NCBI GenBank assembly: GCA_001724265.1
Contig: MEDY01000019.1
Span: 62,001 to 126,000 of the forward strand
Direction of reading: 5' to 3'
Source: Rhizaria sp. SCN 62-66
Lineage: Eukaryota; Rhizaria, unplaced
DNA: 64,000 nucleotides
The translations under genes were made by a program, and so were the position numbers. The notes under the pieces are model-generated. The model had not been told where the DNA came from and did no database searches. It was given only the letters and a program-made list of their open reading frames with translations. Positions within the stretch are counted from its first letter, which is position 1, and each line of letters starts with the position of its first letter. Positions 8,894 to 25,314 of the stretch are shown here, piece after piece.

Positions 8894-10996
8894 TTAGAGC
8901 GCGGCGGCGTCCTCGGGCGCGGGCTTGCGCTGGGCGCCGAGAACGACCTCCTCGATCTCGTCCGCGGTCGTGGGCCACTTGCCCGAAAGGTTCTCCCAAC
9001 CGTCCTCGGTGATAAGGATGTCATCCTCGAGCCGGACGCCGCCGAAGGTCTCGAAGCGCTTGAGCACGGCGCGGTCGATGAACTTGGCCTGCGCGGGGTT
9101 GTCCAGCGCGCGGTTGATCCACGGCATGTTGAAGTAGATGCCCGGCTCGACAGTAACAACCATGCCAGGCTCCAGCACGCGGTAGCAGCGCACCCACGCC
9201 AGCCCGGGCTCGCAGCAGCGCTCGACGCCCGGCGCGAAGCCGCCCACGTCGTGCACGTTGAGGCCGAGAAGGTGACCCAGCCCGTGGGGCATGAAGACCG
9301 ACGCCATGTTCGCGGCCGCGTACTCGGCCTCGGTGCCGCCCGTGAGCAGCCCGATCTTGGCCAGGTGCGTGATGAGCACGCGCTCGGCCAGCCTGTGCAT
9401 GTCGGGGAAGTTGACCCCCGGCTTGAGTTGCGCGTACACGGCCTGCTGCGCGGCGTGCACGGCGGCGTGGATCGCGCGCTGGTCCTCGGTGAACACGCCC
9501 GAGACAGAGTACGAGCGCGTCAGGTCCGTGGTGTAGCCCGCGTACTCGGCGCCCATGTCCAGCACCATCATGTCCGACGGCTTCAGCAGGCAGTTGTTGG
9601 GGTAGCCTGAGATGGGTGCAGTAAGGAAACAAAAGGAAAGGTATCTCGATGAGATACAAGATTTCAAGAAACATATTTTAATAATAATAGTAAATACAAA
9701 TATACACGCGGATATACTGTTATAATGTCAAAGTGATATGATTCAAGCGAGATATATTCATTTGAAGTGTCGCTCAGGTGACGCACCGGCGTGTCCGTAG
9801 TGGAGGATGGCGCCGTTGGGGCCGGTGCCGCAGATGCAGGTGTAAGCCATGTGGCGCGCGGCGCCGAAGTAGCCCGCCCAAGCCTTGTAGAGCATCTCAC
9901 ACTGGAGCTCGCTCATGCCGGGCTTGATGTGGCGCATCACGTACACGTGCGCCTTGGCCGACATGACGCACGCACGGCGCAGGTGCGCAATCTCCAGGGG
10001 CGTCTTGTGCACGCGCAGCTCAGTCAGCACCGGGTGCAGCAGCTGTAAGAAGAGAGTAAGCAACAAATACAAGAATGAAACGATGAGATATGACTTTGTG
10101 AGAAGCGATTCTTCATAATGACAAGTAAGTTTTCTTTGTTTTGCAAAGCGAACTTAGCGTACCTTGAGGTCGATCTCGAAGCTCTCCATGCCATCGAACA
10201 CGGCGGTAGTCTTGGTCTCGGAGCCCGAGTCGGTGTTGCGGCCCTTGAGCAGCAGGATCTTGGTCACGCCCATCTCCTTGAGCGCCTTGGCGATGTTGGT
10301 CGTGTGTTCCGCGCGGTCCACCATGAGCGTGCGCGTGTAGTACTCGAGCCCGCGCGCCGGGCCCTGCCAGCGCTCCGCGTCGGGCGACACGGGCGGCACA
10401 AACACCACGCTCTGCCCGCCCACGGCGGTTTTGTCGCCGTTGTCGCTGCTGCTGGGGGCGGAGAGGATGAGGGCGCCGAAGACGTCGGGCTCATTGAGCT
10501 GGAACAGGTGGCGGAAGAACGCCTCCTGGCGGAACTCCGTCTTGTCCGTGTCGGAGCAGTACAGCGCAAAGTCCTCGCTCGTGCCGCCCTGCGATCGATG
10601 CGATACGAAGCAAAATGAAGCGATGCAAAGATGAAGGATTTTATGTGTGTGAGTGTTTGATCATTGAGAAGGTCATTTTTGAACAACTATTTGATAAATC
10701 CATACATAATATTTTAAAGGAAAACTAATATCACAAAGTTGATTGATGTGTGCGCAATACTCCGTGGTGATTGTTTGTTCTATGTCACGTACCATGAGGA
10801 CGGCGGCGACGCCCTGGGTCTTGCCCTCAAGGGCCTTGGCGAGCAGCGCGTACGAGCGCACACGGTTCTCCTTGGCCATCTCGGCGATAAACACGGGGTC
10901 CGTCAGCGCCTTGTACTCGTCCATGCTCGCGCGCTCGGCCGCCGTGGGCAGCTCGACGGGCCAGTCAAGCCAGGGCTTGTCCTCAGAGGTCGACAT
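8894..10996 (-). CDS. PEPD: Xaa-Pro dipeptidase (prolidase, M24 family), four exons
   Basis: Exons on the minus strand are 10793-10996, 10163-10588, 9787-10042 and 8894-9606, giving 532 residues. Introns are 204, 120 and 180 bases with donors GTACGT, GTACGC and GTGCGT and CAG acceptors. The start ATG is at 10996 (MSTSEDKPWLDW); the stop is TAA. The N-terminal creatinase-like domain contains YCSDTDKTEFRQEAFF, typical of prolidase. The pita-bread catalytic domain has the dinuclear metal ligands Asp312 and Asp323 (VLDMGAEY, TTDL), the His of FMPHGLGH (His403-His407 region), and Glu in TVEPGIYF and GGVRLEDD. Prolidase cleaves dipeptides with C-terminal Pro in the cytosol, using Mn2+, and recycles proline. 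No targeting signal is seen. Length is slightly above the animal enzyme (about 490). Confidence 0.95.
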
Positions 10997-11795
10997 CTGA
11001 CGACATGGAGAAGAACATAAATATAGGTTTTGTCAAGGAAGGTAATTGTTAGTCACAGTCAGACGTAAATATAATGTTTTAAAAAAAGTGTTGTCCTAGT
11101 GAGGCAAGTTTGGGGTGAATTGTGTGATGTTAAGACGATCTTTTCGAGATGAAGGAGATCGATGATGACAGGGGTGTCGAAAAGGCGAAGCGTATCCGGA
11201 AGTCTCTGGCGGTCTCAATCTTGGGCTGAAGCATGAAAACAGGCGTTAAAAGAAACTAAGCTCATCCACAGATCGCCCACCAAGATATGATTATGTGAAG
11301 CTGCGGTTGAGTAGCCTTGGCGTTTCCGGATGTTAGAGTGATGAGCAGAGCAGATGCTATCAAATTTGGCTGTAGGAAACAAGCGATAGTGCGATGAGAC
11401 CTCACCTAATTAAGTTGAGATTTTAAAAGAAAGAGCAAAACCCAGAAAATCAACCAAACCAAGACGCATTCATGCATTTGTCGTCGGAAACAATGCGATC
11501 AGACTTCTTCTTGCAAGGCCGATGCAGTGATTGCTATTGGACGAGCTCGGTGGCTGGACGGCGGCTGGGTTTGGTGGCGCGGGTCAGCAACACATGACGA
11601 TTTTTGCAACGACGATAATTCAATCTCAGATCGTCACCGCGGAATGCCATAACGATTATTGGATAAGCTAACACATGCATCACCTTTTCTGCAATCTACT
11701 CTTGCATAGTCTTTTTTCTCATCACAGGAGCCCTACTTTAGAGCTGGTGACCGCGCAAAGCACACAGGGGCCCCCCTCCTTTCGCGTTTCCCTTC
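10997..11795. promoter_or_regulatory. Divergent promoter region PEPD / TMEM135-like gene
   Basis: This 799-base AT-rich head-to-head spacer contains two TATTGG (inverted CCAATA) boxes at 11535-11540 and 11657-11662. A GC-richer patch holds a 26-codon ORF on + (ATG 11149 to TGA 11227, MKEIDDDRGVEKAKRIRKSL...), either an upstream ORF or a remnant. No tRNA or repeat was seen. Confidence 0.5.
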
Positions 11796-14447
11796 ATGTC
11801 GCACGCCGCTGCGCCCCCTGCGCCTCCCAACGGCTCCCTACCGTCACAAGCGTTGTTGAATTCATCCGCATTGGCGAATGAGCACGATGCAATGACAGGC
11901 AACGCCTCCGCACTCCTCGCTAACGATAGAACCACGCCTTCGCACAAAATCACGCCTACGAACGCTGCGGGCACTAGTAACCACAACCATAACGCCAACG
12001 CGAGCGACCCTCTCGCGCACGCGCACGCGCACGCGCACCACACGCACAGTGCGCCGCAGCCGTTCGTGCCGCAGTTCCCGACTCTCAAGGCACTGCTTAT
12101 CTACGCGCTGCGCAGCTTCACCAAGTCCTTCCTGATCGGTTACGGCATCCGCTCCGGCTTCCAGGTCGTGCTCCGCATCATCACGCTGCTGCGCTCATCC
12201 CCGCGCACGCTGCTCAACATTGACGCCGTCTTCGGCGCCGGCTCCACGCTCGCGCGCGCCGACGCCGTGCGACTGGGCCTCTTCTTCGGCGGCTTCACCG
12301 GCCTCTTCGAGCTCACCTACAGCTTGCTCGACCGCTACCGCGGGCCCGACGACGGCTGGAGCGCCGCCATCGCGGGCGCCGTCGCGGGCTTGTCGATCCT
12401 GTGCCAGCGCGGCGACACGCACCGCACGCTGGGCCTATATCTTTTCGCGCGCGTCGTGCAGTGCGTTTACAACGGGCTTAAGGCGCGCGGCAAGGTCTCC
12501 CCGCTGCCGCATGGCGACGCCGCGCTCTTCTCCATCTCCAGCGCCGTCGTCATGTACTGCTACGTGCTGCGCCCCGAGGCGCTGCCCAAGAGCTTCTACA
12601 ACTTCATCCTGCGCACGGGCCCAATCTCCGAGGTCTCACTGCGTGTAGTGCGACACACGACCTACAACGTGCCCTTCAACACCGACGCCATCAAGAACTT
12701 CATCCGAGACAAGTTCGCCTCGTCGCCTGGCTACTACTCCTGGTTCGCGTCCAGCGCTGCGCAGACGATCCCCGCGGCCGCCGTGCCCGCCATGGTCGCC
12801 GCCGCGATGCCCACGGTCCCCACGGTCACCCACTCCCTGCCCACGATCACGAACGCGGTGCACGCCGCGACGGCAGCGGCGACGGCGGCCGCGGCGGCGC
12901 TGCCCGCGGCGGCCGCGCCGGGCGCCGCGACGAAGCTGGACTCAGTCTACGCGTGGCTCTGGAGCGTCCTGCAGTCGAAGCGCGCCGCCGCCAAGCTCCG
13001 GCTTGCGGCGGCCGCGCAGGCACAGACGACCAAGGCCATCGCCAACTCAGCAGCCTCAGCCGCATCGGCCGCGGCAGCCGCTGTGGGCGCCGCCGCGGCG
13101 ACTGCGAGTGGGCTTAAGGGCGTGCTAGACATGGACGTCAAGCTCGCGGCGCCTCTGGTCGACAAGAGCGTCGCTGCCGCTGCTGCTAGCACCGCAAACG
13201 CTGGCGCCGCCGCTGCACTGACCGGGGAGGGCAAGGCCGCGCTGCGTGAGGCACTCATCCACCAGATGTTCGGCACCGGCGGCGTTTCCACTGCTGAGGC
13301 CGCCGCCGCCGCTGCTGCTGCCGCAGCCGCCACTGCCACCGCTGCGACTGCCGCGACAGCGACTGCCGCCGTCGCAGCCACTGCCGCTGGCGCGACGGCG
13401 ACTGCCGCTGCTGCTACCGCGGCCTCTGCCGCGACTAAGGCCGCCTCCAAGGCTGCTGCGACCGCGCTGTCGCCGTACGCGATGCCCACAGTCACCACGG
13501 CCGCCGTGTCGGCCGCCAAGCGCCGCGCCGAGGCGCTCGTCTTCGCCCCGCAGCCCGGGTACGCGCGGTGCCTGTCGACGTCGCTCGCGCTGTCCGGGAC
13601 CACCCAGGCCACCGCGGTCGCAGACTCGTGCGGCGGGTCCTTCGCGAAGCTGCCGTGCCTGGGGCTGCACCCGCAAGTGCCGCACTCGTGCGCGGCCAAC
13701 GGGGCCCGGGTGTTCCACACCACGGTGGAGAAGATCCTGCCGCTCTATTCGTCGCTCACGGTTGTGCCGCTGGTGCTGTTCAAGAACGTCAAGCTGCTGC
13801 GCGACCCGCTCAAGTACCTGCTCGAGGCTTCGGGCTCGATCCTGCGCTCGTGCTTCTTCTTGGGCTCCTTTACGTCGGTGTACCAGTGGTGCATCTGCGC
13901 GCACCGTAACGCCACGCCCTTTGGCGGCAAGGAGTCCAAGGCCGTTATCTTCGGCGCCGGGCTTGTGTGCGGTTTTGTGTCGATCCTGTTCGAGCGCAAG
14001 TCGCGCCGCAGCGAGCTCGCGCTCTATGTGTTGCCGCGCGCCGTCGACGCGTTGCTTTACATCCTGCGCGAGAAGCGCCTGCTACCGGGGCCCGCGCTGG
14101 GGTCCTTCGCCGTCGAGAACGTTTGGGTCTGGTGCGCCGCGATGGGCGCGCTGAGCTACTACTTCATCCACGAGCCGCAGCACGTGTCCGGGCTGGTCTA
14201 CACCGTGATGAAGTACCTGTTCGGCAGGGACCCGGCAGCGATGCGCGCCTGCAAGGCGGCGCTCCAGCAGCAGCAGAGCAAGAACAACAGCAACAATAAC
14301 AGCAACAACAGCAACAGCACTCAGGCGAACTCCGCTGTTGGTTTGACTAGCGATGGCGCTCTGAGGAAGGATCACGGTGACAATGCTGTCAACGGAAATG
14401 CGCTTGTTGATGCGACGGGTGTTGCTCCTGTTGCTGTCAAGGTTTGA
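11796..14447 (+). CDS. TMEM135-like multipass protein with long Ala-rich insert
   Basis: The product has 883 residues with no introns. ATG 11796 (MSHAAAPPAPPNG) is the first in frame; the stop is TGA. It has two related halves. Residues about 95-290 include LGLFFGGFTGLFELTYSLL, a dibasic-flanked amphipathic segment, AAIAGAVAGLSILCQRG and LYLFARVVQCVYNGLK. Residues about 640-820 include FLGSFTSVYQWCICAHRN, FGAGLVCGFVSILFERKSRR and SELALYVLPRAVDALL. This duplicated Tim17-like layout, with G-x3-G helices and the RRSELALYVLPRA signature, is that of TMEM135, a peroxisome/mitochondrion-associated protein involved in organelle dynamics and lipid handling. The halves are separated by about 330 residues of Ala-rich low complexity, and the N-terminus carries a His/Ala repeat (HAHAHAHH). 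Residues 825-850 are Ser/Asn-rich. Confidence 0.85.
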   Translation: MSHAAAPPAPPNGSLPSQALLNSSALANEHDAMTGNASALLANDRTTPSHKITPTNAAGTSNHNHNANASDPLAHAHAHAHHTHSAPQPFVPQFPTLKALLIYALRSFTKSFLIGYGIRSGFQVVLRIITLLRSSPRTLLNIDAVFGAGSTLARADAVRLGLFFGGFTGLFELTYSLLDRYRGPDDGWSAAIAGAVAGLSILCQRGDTHRTLGLYLFARVVQCVYNGLKARGKVSPLPHGDAALFSISSAVVMYCYVLRPEALPKSFYNFILRTGPISEVSLRVVRHTTYNVPFNTDAIKNFIRDKFASSPGYYSWFASSAAQTIPAAAVPAMVAAAMPTVPTVTHSLPTITNAVHAATAAATAAAAALPAAAAPGAATKLDSVYAWLWSVLQSKRAAAKLRLAAAAQAQTTKAIANSAASAASAAAAAVGAAAATASGLKGVLDMDVKLAAPLVDKSVAAAAASTANAGAAAALTGEGKAALREALIHQMFGTGGVSTAEAAAAAAAAAAATATAATAATATAAVAATAAGATATAAAATAASAATKAASKAAATALSPYAMPTVTTAAVSAAKRRAEALVFAPQPGYARCLSTSLALSGTTQATAVADSCGGSFAKLPCLGLHPQVPHSCAANGARVFHTTVEKILPLYSSLTVVPLVLFKNVKLLRDPLKYLLEASGSILRSCFFLGSFTSVYQWCICAHRNATPFGGKESKAVIFGAGLVCGFVSILFERKSRRSELALYVLPRAVDALLYILREKRLLPGPALGSFAVENVWVWCAAMGALSYYFIHEPQHVSGLVYTVMKYLFGRDPAAMRACKAALQQQQSKNNSNNNSNNSNSTQANSAVGLTSDGALRKDHGDNAVNGNALVDATGVAPVAVKV

Positions 14448-15509
14448 AGTGTTGCGGACTGGGGTGTAAGTTAAGACGAGAGATGTGTTGTTTTGATTAT
14501 TAATTCACTCCTTTTTATATTCACTCTGCTGTGTTCCGACAAGTGTTGCTTTGATTTGCTTTGATATGTTTTGATTCCAGTTTCCAGAGCTTTACAGGCA
14601 ATCATTCTACACGGGTTATCTCGCGATGTTCACAGTATAACTTACTACTAGTCATATAAAACCAACAGATCTAAAAACATGTTGTTTATCAAGTAGTATA
14701 GGGTAAAAGCGGACTATCAATATCATTCTCATCATTACGGACTCACGTCATCCTATTCATTGTCATCATATTAATTGTCTTCGTCTTCATCGTTAGCCTC
14801 ATCCTCGTCATCATTCAAGTAATTATCATGATCATCTTCGTCTTCATCATGATGAACTTCAAGTTTTGAGATTTACTCGTCATCATCGTCGTCATGATTA
14901 AGGCGCCCGCCGTACTTGCTGTTCCAAGCCGACGGCAGCAACGCGTCGTCAGTGATGTCGCCGACAATATTTTGCACAAGCGTCACGAGACTTGTTACCT
15001 CTTCCGGCACGAACGCGCACACCCTTTAGGCTCTCAACATTTGCGACAACACCAGCTTGACCAATTGCCCCGACCTCTCCACGTTCATACTTTTGCGCCT
15101 TGGTGTCCGTCTGGGAGCAACGCTGCGCATTGTCGCCTCCTGGCGAGAGAGTAGCACATGAACAGCGAGGCGTCGCAGTTTTCGGACCTCAGATCAAGTT
15201 ACGTGATAGATTTGTCAACAATACATTTTTAACATTATTTCATCATTACATTCTGTTTTATGATACCAGCACAGCTTATCGCGACTTTCTTCAAGTGTGA
15301 CAGCGGTGAGAACAAATATCACTTTTCAACCACGAGTTTGTTTTTGGGCTATTGGCTACAGTGTGTGCCAACAGTCACAAGAGGAGACGAGGAAGAGCAA
15401 GATATGCGCTTTTGCGTGACAATGAAACAGATCCATTTTGGAGTATATGATGCTAACCAATACGCGACATCTTATATTTTTAATTTGTATAGGCACGTTG
15501 CCTGTACCG
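14448..15509. other. Spacer between TMEM135-like and makorin genes, containing a minus-strand gene relic
   Basis: The left 320 bases are AT-rich 3'UTR. The middle (14771 to about 15154) holds decayed minus-strand coding sequence, listed separately. The right part is the makorin promoter, with TATTGG at 15350-15355 and CCAATA at 15457-15462. No RNA gene is recognised. Confidence 0.55.
14771..15154 (-). pseudogene. Relic of a minus-strand gene with acidic C-terminus
   Basis: Read on the minus strand in one frame, this gives VERSGQLVKLVLSQMLRA, a TAA (15026-15028), RVCAFVPEEVTSLVTLVQN with IVGDITDDALLPSAWN and SKYGGRL, then NHDDDDDE, a second TAA (14873-14875), and a further acidic run (KLEVHHDEDEDDHDNYL..., about 30 codons) before a third TAA at 14771. 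The protein-like stretch and the acidic tail crossing a stop suggest a decayed gene. It could instead be the last exon of a spliced gene ending at 14873. I do not recognise the family. It is too short and broken for a functional claim. Confidence 0.4.
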
Positions 15510-16865
15510 ATGGCGGACCAACGAAAAACGTTCAATCCTCCCTCAGAGAACAACGACTTCTTTGCTGACCACCAGGTCGTCACCAATCCCGTCCTGGGCG
15601 CGTCAACAACTTACTTTTACGGCGCTCCCGGCGCTGGTGGTGATGTTTCCTCCCATGTTCACCCCGGCATGCTTGCGCAGCATGGCTTAATGCACCCACA
15701 GCAGGGCGGTGCGTTTCCATCCCTTCCCCACCACCCACACCACCAAGCTCCCTCGCACGCACACGGTCACGGCCACGCGCACGTGCACCACCCTGGCATG
15801 TTGCACGGCCCCCCGCTGCCTGGGCCCGGCTCCCTGTACGGCGACAGCGGCAGCAGCGGCACAGGTTTCGTCTCCCACCCCCATTCCCTCTCTCAATCGC
15901 ACTCAAACTCGCACTCGCTTGCCCACGCGCTGCCGCTGCCGCTGCCGCTGGCCCCGATGCCCCTGCCGATGTCGATGCCGCTGCCGCTTAGCAGCGCCAG
16001 CGACTACCACCACAGCCACAGCCACGGTCACGGCTCCGGTCACGGCGCGTTCGCCGACCTCGGCTCGCTCTCGCTCTCGGCCCCTGGCGTCGTCGCCCCC
16101 GCTGCCGTCGCGGACGTCGGCAGCGTCGGCAGCGTCGGCAGCGCGGGCGGCCTGTCACACTCACACTCAGCGCTGTCGCTGGACGCCGCCGTCATCATTC
16201 CCGCAGCGAGCCTGTTCGACGTGCCCACGGTCAGCTCGCTAAACACGCACACGCACACAAGCAACACAGTGTCTTCCTCGTCGTCCTCGTCGTCCTCGTC
16301 GTCCTCTTCGTCCTCGTCGTCGTCGCAGTTGCTGCCAACGGGGGCGGAAGCGGCGGGTGGCAGTCCCCTCAGCAACAACACGACCCCGGGCACGGGTTAC
16401 GCCTACAACAACAGCAACAACAGTAGCAATATCAACACGGCTAGCCACAGCGGTTTCGCTGCAGTAGTCGCAGCAAGCGCGACGCCAGGCTCTGCGACAG
16501 TCACGACTCCACTGACCAACTCGAGCACGGGCACTGTCACTCCGACGCCGACGACGGCGGCGACTGGCACGGGGAGCGGTGGGGGGGTCTCCTCGCTGTC
16601 GGCCACGTCGTCGGCCTTTGTGCCACGCGCCTCGGCCCCGCCCTTCGTGCCCACGGGCATGCTGTCCCCCGCCAACGCGGTCCCGGCCTCCGGCGCGAGG
16701 GGGCTGCTGCGGTACAGCAATGTGCACGGCAGCGGCCACAACAACGGCGACGACTACGACGACGAGGACGAGGGCGATTACGACGATGAGGACAACAACG
16801 ACGACGACGATGACGGCTATAGCGGCAACAACAACAACAACAACTACAACCTATATCATCACTAT

Positions 16866-16899
<34 letters not shown>

Positions 16900-18383
16900 G
16901 CAACAACAACAATGGCACCGCAAACGCGAGCAGATTTAACGCGAGCAGTTTCCCCAGCAACGGCTACGCCAGAGCCCCCGCGGCAGGCGCCGGCTCTGTC
17001 ACCGGCGCCGGCTCGGCCGCAGCCTCCGCGGCGGCGTCCGCCGCGGGCTCTCTGGCGGGCTCGCAGCCCGGCTCCGCGCCCGGGTCCGGCCCCAGCTCCA
17101 ACCGGGGCTCCGGCCACCTCGCACCCGCTTCCCCGCCCCTCGCTCTGACCGGCAACAACAACAACAGCAACATCGCCAACAGCAATGGCGCTGGCGTGGG
17201 CGCGGATGCGGCGGCTTACCCGTACCTGGGTCTGAGCGCAGGCTTTTCTTACGGCGAGGGCGTCGTCGTGGGGGACCCGCGCAACGCGCGGTCGATGGCC
17301 GTGAGCGCGATGTCGGCCTGCTTCCCCGACTACGATTTCGCGGCGCACCTAGGCCCGGATTACGACGTGCTGACGAGCGAGGAGCAGGACTGGCTGGACC
17401 GGGAGATTGCAGCCCACTCGTCGCCCGCGTCCGCAGCGGCGGCGGCGGGGACGGCTTCGTCCGTGCCCAGGAACTCGGCTGAGCTGGAGGCGCAGCTCAA
17501 CGCGCTGAACGCCGCCCGCCTCTCTACTATGAGCAGCAAGACGCCGGGCGTGGGCGCCAAGGGCGGGACGCCGTTCTGGACGGCCGCCGCGCTGCCTATG
17601 GTCCGCGAAGCCAACGCCAACGCCGCCAAGAAGCTCTACCAGCAGCAGCAGCAGCAGGCGCAGTCGGGCTCGGTACAGCAGCAGCAGCAGAACAGCGGCA
17701 AGATCTGCGTTTACTTCCTGCAGGGCAACTGCCGGTACGGCGACGCGTGCCTGCACAGCCACGAGATCGAGGGCTCGAGCTGCTCGCTGTGCGGCGAGGC
17801 TGTTGCGCCCGCCGAGCGTCGCACGCACGCGCTGCACTGCGCCGAGTTCAACGCCATCGCGCGCGAGAAAGCGGCCTCGGTGACGGCCGAGTGCACGATT
17901 TGCCTCGAGAACATCGTGCGCAAGGGCCAGCGGTTCGGGCTGCTGTCACACTGCGCGCACGCCTTCTGTCTGCCGTGCGTACGCGAGTGGCGCGACGGCG
18001 CCTTTGGGGCGGGTGCGCTGAGCAAGTCCGTGGTGCGCGCGTGCCCGGCGTGCCGCGTGACTTCGCACTTTGTGATCCCATGCGACCGCCTCGTGGCGGA
18101 CCCGGAGCGCAAGGCCAAGATCGCCGAGATGTACCGCGCCGCGCTGGGCCGCGTGCCGTGTAAGTACTTCAACCCCAAGACCAAGGCCGACTGCCCGTTC
18201 GGCAGCTCGTGCTTTTACTCGCACCTCGACGCCAGCGGTAATAGCCTCAAGGAGACTGTGCCGCGGCTGAAGCTCGACGCCGAGGGACAGGTCACAGTGC
18301 TCACGGCGCCCAAGATGAGCGACTTCATCGACTTTGACTCTCTGAAGAAGATTAAGACCAAGGCGGGCAAGAAGCGTGGATAA
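15510..18383 (+). CDS. Makorin-type RING / CCCH zinc-finger E3 ligase with very long disordered N-terminus
   Basis: The product has 957 residues from ATG 15510 (MADQRKTFNPPSENN). The frame opens slightly upstream, but that segment is AT-rich and includes a possible intron acceptor (tttgtatag). The conserved part is C-terminal: a CCCH finger CVYFLQGNCRYGDACLHSH (about 732-750), a makorin-type Cys/His motif CSLCGEAVAPAERRTHALHC, a RING CTICLENIVRKGQRFG...CAHAFCLPCVREW...CPACR (about 795-850), and a final CCCH finger CKYFNPKTKADCPFGSSCFYSH (about 884). This order (CCCH, makorin motif, RING, CCCH) defines makorins, RNA-binding ubiquitin ligases. About 700 N-terminal residues are low complexity: His/Ser/Leu, poly-Ser, Asp/Glu and poly-Asn. 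The stop is TAA. Confidence 0.9.
16863..16911 (+). repeat. AAC trinucleotide run (poly-Asn) in the makorin gene
   Basis: A run of AAC codons with one AGC encodes Asn in the disordered N-terminus of the makorin-like protein, next to an acidic D/E block at 16745-16815. Confidence 0.9.
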
Positions 18384-18692
18384 CTTAACGCAAAGCCAAC
18401 ATCACGAGAACTTGAGCAGCTGTTGTTTCAGCGTGATTGTTCGGTTGACACTTTTACGTAGCATTTTTACTTTAACTATTTCTCATTTTTTTTTTCTGAT
18501 TATATTCTTATGTTACGCAGCTATATCATACGTAATTCACCTGATTTGAAAAATAACGATATTCAACATATGCGTGTATTTCGTTTGAAGGCGCAAATCT
18601 AGAAGTTACAGAAACGTAGCGTAAAAACATTACACTACACGTTAGGAGGCGCTTACAATAGAACATACAATTGTAACACTTTCTTTTCGGAC
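18384..18692. other. AT-rich convergent spacer (makorin / surface protein 3'UTRs)
   Basis: This tail-to-tail spacer of about 310 bases is AT-rich. Nothing else is recognisable. Confidence 0.6.
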
Positions 18693-24826
<6,134 letters not shown>

Positions 24827-25314
24827 GGGCGCGCGGAGATGCTTGAGCATCGTTGTAGTTATGATTTACAGCTATTGAGCTGCGATTTGAGAAATGTCCT
24901 AAAAGAATGTTATATTTCAAGTTAAAATAAGCTTTGTGAAACACAAATCAGGTAATATTATCGGTTTTTATATCTTCATTCAAGGGCCTTTAAACTCAAC
25001 CACAAAACTTCAAGTCGCTCGTGTTTGCTGCGGACAAGCAACAACCAGAATTTGACTGTGAGAGCAACAAGCTCACTTACGTTCAAATGACAGAGATTAA
25101 ATGTGTGATTTTATGCTACTATTTATGCTTAATTTATCTGAGCAAACATTTAACACTTTTATTTAAGTTGATACGTACGCGTTTGTGTAAGTTGCGAACT
25201 CGAGACAAATATGGTCACAGGTGTATTTTCTCGTTAAACAGTCAATAAATAATACCGTGCATAAATAACATGCATTTTAAGGCAGTTTCAGATCATAGAG
25301 CCTGTGAGAGAGCA
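24827..25314. promoter_or_regulatory. Spacer: promoter of surface protein gene and 3'UTR of SET gene
   Basis: The 488 bases are AT-rich. Both neighbours are on the minus strand, so the left half should carry the surface-protein promoter and the right half the SET gene 3'UTR. A 75-codon ORF on + (25021-25248) is AT-rich and looks like chance. Confidence 0.45.

Noticed and set aside
9607-10792. All three PEPD introns have lengths divisible by three (204, 120, 180)
   Set aside because: Other introns in the window (106, 112, 112, 190, 199, 205) are not, so this is probably chance.
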